64,000 nucleotides of DNA from NCBI GenBank assembly GCA_017577365.1, contig PKRJ01000008.1, positions 16,847 to 80,846 on the forward strand. The letters run 5' to 3'. Positions 60,212 to 64,000 of this stretch are shown piece after piece. Made by a program: the position numbers and the translations under genes. The notes under the pieces were generated by a model. It did not search any database. It saw nothing but the letters and a program-made list of their open reading frames with translations, and was not told the origin of the DNA. This stretch comes from Gammaproteobacteria bacterium. GTDB taxonomy: Bacteria > Pseudomonadota > Gammaproteobacteria > Steroidobacterales > Rariloculaceae. Positions within the stretch are counted from its first letter, which is position 1. Each line of letters begins with the position of its first letter.

Positions 60212-61295
60212 ACGCGAGTTCACGGTCTTCTCGCTGTCGTTCCTCGACGCGATCACGTGCGGGTTCGGCGCGATCATCCTGTTCTACATGGTGATCGTCG
60301 CGAACATCGATCTGCGCCACGACCTGATCGTCGAAGAGGCCGCGGGCGAGGTCGATCGGCTCGAGCTGCGCGTGCTCGCGGGACGCAAGAATCTCATTCA
60401 GGCGCGAGAGGAGCTCGCATCTAAGCTCGAGGAGCGCACTGTGCTCGACGGCCTGAAGCGGCGGCTCGCGAGCGAGGTCGAGCAGACGCAGGAGGATTTC
60501 CGGAGGATGACCGAGGAAAGCCTCTCGCGTCGCGAGACGATCGAGCAGCTCGAGGCCGAGCTCGCGGCGCTCCGAGCGGAGATCCAGAGGCAGTCCGCGG
60601 CGAGCGTGACGCCGGAAGAGGCCGGCAACCGTATCCGCAGCGTCTCCGGTAAGGGCAATCGACAGTATTTGACGGGTCTCCGCATGGGCGGCCGGCGCGT
60701 GCTGATCCTCGTCGACGCGTCGACGAGCATGCTCGACCGGACGCTCGTCAACATCATCCGCCGGCGCAACATGTCGCGCGAGGATCAGCTTAGAGCGCCG
60801 AAGTGGCAGCAGACCGTGAACACGGTCGACTGGCTCACCGCGCAGATCCCGCCGGGCACGCAGTTCCAGGTCGTCGCGTTCAATGACAAGGCGTGGTCGC
60901 TGATCGAGGGGACGGACGGGCAGTGGCTGACGGCGACCGACGGCAGTCAGCTCGAGCAGGCGGTCGAGACGCTGCGTAATACCGTGCCGAGCGGCCCGAC
61001 GAGCCTGCACGCGGCTTTCGCGGCCGCGCGCGCGCTCGAGCCGAAACCGGACAACATCTATCTGATCGTCGACGGCCTGCCGACGATGGGCAGCGTGATG
61101 CCGACCCGGCCCGGCGTGAGCGGACGAGAGCGCGTAGCGCATTTCGAGCGCGCCGTCCGTGAGCTCCCGATCAACGTGCCCGTCAACGTGATTCTGCTCG
61201 CGATGGAGGGCGACCCGAACGCCGCGCCCGCGTATTGGCTGCTCGCGCTCAATACCGGCGGCTCGATGCTCGCCCCCGCGGAGGATTGGCCATGA
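60201..61295 (+). CDS. Membrane-anchored coiled-coil vWA protein 1
   Basis: 364 residues from ATG 60201. An Arg-rich start (MARRREF) leads to one membrane helix containing SLSFLDAITCGFGAIIL with Asp16. A coiled coil (about 45-130) is followed by a von Willebrand A domain (about 165-360) with MIDAS motif DASTS at 172-176. Positive-inside bias places coil and vWA in the periplasm. The layout (short N-tail, acidic residue at the start of a single helix, periplasmic domain) matches MotB/ExbD-type stator partners. The stop overlaps the next start (ATGA). Confidence 0.9.
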   Translation: MARRREFTVFSLSFLDAITCGFGAIILFYMVIVANIDLRHDLIVEEAAGEVDRLELRVLAGRKNLIQAREELASKLEERTVLDGLKRRLASEVEQTQEDFRRMTEESLSRRETIEQLEAELAALRAEIQRQSAASVTPEEAGNRIRSVSGKGNRQYLTGLRMGGRRVLILVDASTSMLDRTLVNIIRRRNMSREDQLRAPKWQQTVNTVDWLTAQIPPGTQFQVVAFNDKAWSLIEGTDGQWLTATDGSQLEQAVETLRNTVPSGPTSLHAAFAAARALEPKPDNIYLIVDGLPTMGSVMPTRPGVSGRERVAHFERAVRELPINVPVNVILLAMEGDPNAAPAYWLLALNTGGSMLAPAEDWP

Positions 61296-62305
61296 GCCGA
61301 CGCAGAAGGCGACGCGAGTTCGACACGATGAGCCTGTCGTTCCTCGACGCGGTGTCGTGCGGCTTCGGTGCGGTCATCCTGCTGCTCGTGATCACGAAGC
61401 TGTTCGAGCCGATCCGCCTCGAGGAGACGCAGACCGATCTCGAGCGGCTGATGGTCCGTTATCAGCAGGAGCTCGAGGACATTCTCGGCGAGACGGAAAT
61501 CGTGCAGCGCGAGCTCGCGTCGATCGTCGACGAGATCGAGCTCGAGGAGCTCGCGATCGCGCAGCTTCAGCGCCAGCTCACGCGCATCCGCGCGGAGATG
61601 CTCGATCGGCAGGACGACGCGGAGATCTCGGCCGAGCTCGCCGGCCGGCTCGCGCAGGCGAAGCAGGAGCTGACCGAGGAGATGGAGCGGCTGCTCGCGA
61701 ATTACAAGCCGCCGATCGACGAGTACAAGATCGGCGGCATTCCCGTCGACAGCGAATACATCATCTTCGTGATCGATACGTCCGGCAGCATGCGGCAGTA
61801 CGCGTGGGATCGCGTGCAGCAGCAGATCCGCGAGACGCTCGAGGTCTACCCCACGGTGAAGGGCATCCAGGTGATGAACGACGAGGGCGAGTACCTCTTC
61901 AAGAGCTATCGCAATCAGTGGATGCCGGATACGCCCGCGACGCGCGAGGCGATCGTCGACGCGCTGCGTAACTGGAACGCGTTCTCGAACTCCTCGCCGC
62001 GCGAGGGCATTCTCGAGGCGATCGAGACCTTCTACGATCCCGAGAAGCGCGTATCGATCTACGTCTACAGCGACGACTTCTCGCAAGGGTCGATCAACGC
62101 CGTCGTCCGGGAGGTCGATCGCGCGAACCGCGCGAACACGCCGGACGGCCGGCGCGTGCGGATTCACGCGGTGGCGTTCCCGGTCTACTACGAGGTCATG
62201 GGCGGGAATCTCGTCACCGCCGCGCGTTATGCAACCTTGATGCGCGTGCTTTGCCAGCGCAACGGCGGCACGTTCATCGCGCTGCCTTCGCGCCGGGACA
62301 TTTGA
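61292..62305 (+). CDS. Membrane-anchored coiled-coil vWA protein 2
   Basis: 337 residues from ATG 61292, translationally coupled to vWA protein 1. The same N-terminal signature SLSFLDAVSCGFGAVIL is present with Asp19, then a coiled coil (about 45-137) and a vWA domain (about 153-335) with a perfect MIDAS motif DTSGS at 162-166. Outside the membrane motif the two proteins differ strongly, so they are ancient paralogues and probably form a heteromer. Confidence 0.9.
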   Translation: MSRRRRRREFDTMSLSFLDAVSCGFGAVILLLVITKLFEPIRLEETQTDLERLMVRYQQELEDILGETEIVQRELASIVDEIELEELAIAQLQRQLTRIRAEMLDRQDDAEISAELAGRLAQAKQELTEEMERLLANYKPPIDEYKIGGIPVDSEYIIFVIDTSGSMRQYAWDRVQQQIRETLEVYPTVKGIQVMNDEGEYLFKSYRNQWMPDTPATREAIVDALRNWNAFSNSSPREGILEAIETFYDPEKRVSIYVYSDDFSQGSINAVVREVDRANRANTPDGRRVRIHAVAFPVYYEVMGGNLVTAARYATLMRVLCQRNGGTFIALPSRRDI

Positions 62306-62352
62306 GGCGCCGGCCCAAGGCGGGGCCGCGGAAATCTGGTACCCTCACGGCA

Positions 62353-63273
62353 ATGAGCACGATCACGGAAGAGAAGCTCGGGGGCGAGAGCACGGCCCGC
62401 GGGCCGGGCGGCGGGAATCGCGCGGTCCGTTGGCTCCGCACGCGGACGCGCGCCGTCTGGCTCGGCGTTGCCGTCGCGACCGTCGGCTCGATCGCGGGGC
62501 TCGCGCTCGCCGATCCGATGCCGTTCCGTCAGCTGCTCGGCATCGAGTATTACGACTATCCGCTGCCGCGCGGCTACGACAAGCCGTCGGAGTGGGTTTT
62601 CGCGCGGCTCATGTATCCCGAGGCGCGCGGCTCGCGGTACTACGGCTGGGGCGGGGACTGGCGCCAGGGCGGCACGAGCTGGACGATCGACTATCCGCGC
62701 GCCGATCGGCACATCGCCGAGATGATCGATCGTTTGACGGTGCTCGACGTGCGTCCGGTCGAGCAGCCGGTGAATCTCGACGACGGCGACGACGTTTTCT
62801 ATTGGCCGTGGCTCTACGCCGTCGAGGTCGGCACGTGGGAGCTCACCGACTCGCAGGCTGCCAAGCTTCGCGAGTACCTGCTGCGCGGCGGGTTCTTGAT
62901 GGTCGACGACTTTCATGGCACGTACGAGTGGGCGGTCTTCGTGGAGAGCATGAAACGCGTGTTTCCCGATCGCCCGATTCAAGACATTCCGCCGGACGAT
63001 CCGATCTTCCACGTCCTTTACGACATCGACGATTTCTCTCAGATCCCGGGCGCGCAGTTCCTGCAGACGGGCCGCATGCACGAGCAGGACGGCTATACGG
63101 CGCGCTGGCGCGCGATCTACGACGACGACGGGCGGATCATGGTCGCGATCTGCCACAACATGGATCTCGGTGATGCGGTCGAGCATTCCGACACGCCGCA
63201 ATATCCCGAGAGCTGGTCGGCACGCGCGATGCGCGCGTTCATCAACTACGTGATCTACTCGCTCACGCATTGA
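62353..63273 (+). CDS. DUF4159 membrane-anchored protein
   Basis: 306 residues from ATG 62353. One membrane helix (about 37-53, VWLGVAVATVGSIAGLAL) precedes a periplasmic DUF4159 domain with FARLMYPEARGS, KLREYLLRGGFLMVDDFHG and AICHNMDLGDAVEHSD. DUF4159 has a class I glutamine-amidotransferase-like fold and is often encoded beside vWA and MoxR genes; its activity is unknown. It is the last gene of the envelope cluster. Confidence 0.88.
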   Translation: MSTITEEKLGGESTARGPGGGNRAVRWLRTRTRAVWLGVAVATVGSIAGLALADPMPFRQLLGIEYYDYPLPRGYDKPSEWVFARLMYPEARGSRYYGWGGDWRQGGTSWTIDYPRADRHIAEMIDRLTVLDVRPVEQPVNLDDGDDVFYWPWLYAVEVGTWELTDSQAAKLREYLLRGGFLMVDDFHGTYEWAVFVESMKRVFPDRPIQDIPPDDPIFHVLYDIDDFSQIPGAQFLQTGRMHEQDGYTARWRAIYDDDGRIMVAICHNMDLGDAVEHSDTPQYPESWSARAMRAFINYVIYSLTH

Positions 63274-63303
63274 CGCCATCGAGCCGACGAGCGCGATGCT
63301 CGT

Positions 63304-63319
63304 TGGCATGCTTTCTGCA
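63304..63319 (+). promoter_or_regulatory. Probable sigma-54 promoter
   Basis: TTGGCATGCTTTCTGCAT contains GG (63305-63306) and GC (63317-63318) exactly ten bases apart, matching the TGGCAC-N5-TTGC consensus well. It lies about 40 bp upstream of the ATG at 63356. No enhancer-binding protein gene is in the window. Confidence 0.65.
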
Positions 63320-63326
63320 TCGCCTC

Positions 63327-63343
63327 GTCGTGATCATCACGAC
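63327..63343 (+). promoter_or_regulatory. 17-bp palindrome before a small lipoprotein gene
   Basis: GTCGTGAT-C-ATCACGAC has perfect eight-base arms. It lies between the putative sigma-54 promoter and the ribosome binding site, so in the transcript it would sit at or just inside the 5' end. It could be an operator or a 5' stabilising hairpin. Confidence 0.5.
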
Positions 63344-63355
63344 AAAGGAAAACAA

Positions 63356-63505
63356 ATGAGCGATCGGAAAGGCGTCGTCGCGTGGCTCGCGGCCTTCGTC
63401 GCCGCGGGCATCGTCGGTCTTGCGGGCTGCGAATCGCAGGGCCCGTTCGAGGAGGCCGGCGAGGAAATCGATCAGGCGGTCGACGACGTCGAGGACCGGC
63501 TCTAG
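63356..63505 (+). CDS. 49-residue lipoprotein
   Basis: Starts at ATG 63356, with AAAGGAAAA upstream. Signal peptide and lipobox are clear (AAFVAAGIVGLAGCES). The mature part is only about 25 residues and acidic (GPFEEAGEEIDQAVDDVEDRL), like entericidin-type or YtxH-like small lipoproteins. It has its own probable sigma-54 promoter. Function unknown. Confidence 0.8.
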   Translation: MSDRKGVVAWLAAFVAAGIVGLAGCESQGPFEEAGEEIDQAVDDVEDRL

Positions 63506-63520
63506 CGCGTCACGCGCTAG
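63502..63520 (+). other. Hairpin spanning the small lipoprotein stop codon
   Basis: CTAGCGCGT (63502-63510) and ACGCGCTAG (63512-63520) form a near-perfect palindrome that includes the TAG stop. There is no T-run after it, so termination is uncertain; it may protect the 3' end or reduce read-through. Confidence 0.4.
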
Positions 63521-63649
63521 CGGCAACGCCAGCCAGAATTCGACAGAATCGAGCATCCGCTCGACGCTTTCGCGCAGCGGTTGCGCCCAACCGCTCGCTT
63601 CAATGATCCACGTGCCCGCGGGGGCATGTGGAGTTGAGGAGCGAGAACA

Positions 63650-64000
63650 ATGCGCAAGCAACTGCTGGTGGCCGCGATCGCCGCCGCGATCGCGACGACG
63701 GGTTGGGCGGCCGAGAAGAACCGCGCGCCGAAGCATGAGGCCATCGGTCTCGGGACCGGTGCCGTGATCGGCGCGGCTGCGGCCGGGCCGGTGGGCTTCG
63801 TGCTCGGCGGAGCCTTCGGCGGATGGGTCGGCGATCGCTTCGAGCGGGAGCGCGCGCAGCGCATCGAAGCCGAAGAGCGATACGCGGAGCTCCGGACCGA
63901 AGCCGATGCGCTCGAGGCGCTTCTCGCCAGGAACGAGCAAGAGCTCGGCAGACTCGTCGCGCAGCTCGAAACGGAGCGCACGCGGCACGCGCGGATGCTC
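63650..64000 (+). CDS. Glycine-zipper envelope protein, PdsO-like, N-terminal part
   Basis: 117 codons are visible from ATG 63650 (GAGGAGCGAG upstream), open at the window end. A signal peptide (QLLVAAIAAAIATTGWAA) is followed by a glycine zipper (GLGTGAVIGAAAAGPVGFVL, then GGAFGGWVGDR) and the start of a coiled coil (YAELRTEADALEALLARNEQ). This matches the N-terminus of the sortase-system OmpA-family protein PdsO of the proteobacterial dedicated sortase system. The OmpA domain that would prove it lies beyond the window. Confidence 0.65.
   Translation, partial: MRKQLLVAAIAAAIATTGWAAEKNRAPKHEAIGLGTGAVIGAAAAGPVGFVLGGAFGGWVGDRFERERAQRIEAEERYAELRTEADALEALLARNEQELGRLVAQLETERTRHARML

Overview
The window is a GC-rich, densely coded bacterial chromosome segment. 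By gene content and order it looks gammaproteobacterial: gatC/gatA diverge from mreBCD, which runs into mrdA-rodA-mltB-rlpA-dacA-ybeD-lipB, a classic gammaproteobacterial cell-shape/lipoate block. Squalene-hopene cyclase, a TRAP transporter, a Sco1/multicopper-oxidase operon and frequent GTG starts fit an uncultivated, high-GC environmental lineage. I cannot name the genus. I see no phage, transposase, integrase, CRISPR array or rRNA.

Layout. 1-548 (minus): start of gatA and gatC. 657-10266 (plus): near-continuous operon for the elongasome (mreBCD, PBP2, RodA), peptidoglycan trimming (MltB, RlpA, DacA) and lipoylation (YbeD-like, LipB). 10274-11860 (minus): a 528-residue coiled-coil protein of unknown role. 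11989-15502 (plus): mannose-6-phosphate-isomerase-like protein, alanine racemase and a class IV aminotransferase, followed by tRNA-Arg(ACG) at 15757. 16025-17597: a small conserved acidic protein and a LysR regulator. 17602-22284 (minus): operon of multicopper oxidase, Sco1-like protein, two related secreted proteins and a 61-residue protein. 22632-25058 (minus): TlpA-like thioredoxin, PhyH-type dioxygenase and sulfotransferase. 25216-30019 (minus): M24 peptidase-like protein and E1-alpha/E1-beta/E2 of a 2-oxoacid dehydrogenase, with no E3. 30273-36868: pirin, BON/SRPBCC protein, glutathionyl-hydroquinone reductase and a TRAP transporter. 36943-49718: mixed metabolism (DUF4157 protein, glutaminyl cyclotransferase, two trans-sulfuration PLP enzymes around a MOSC protein, YedK/HMCES, squalene-hopene cyclase, cysteine synthase, PYROXD2-like oxidoreductase). 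A palindrome-rich repeat element lies at 37578-37908.

The most interesting part is 49968-63273, all on the plus strand. It holds two lipoproteins (the first less certainly part of the unit), a kinase-like protein, a membrane TPR protein, an FHA/PEGA/SUMF1-like membrane protein, a small secreted protein, a MotA/TolQ/ExbB-like channel, an actin-like/FHA protein, two membrane-anchored coiled-coil vWA proteins and a DUF4159 protein. The two vWA proteins share an N-terminal transmembrane motif with an acidic residue (SLSFLDAxxCGFGA). My inference is that they are MotB/ExbD-like stator partners of the TolQ-like channel, which would make this an ion-driven, FHA/kinase-linked, envelope-spanning machine that I do not recognise as a described system.

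The window ends with a probable sigma-54 promoter, a 49-residue lipoprotein and the start of a glycine-zipper protein resembling PdsO of the proteobacterial dedicated sortase system.
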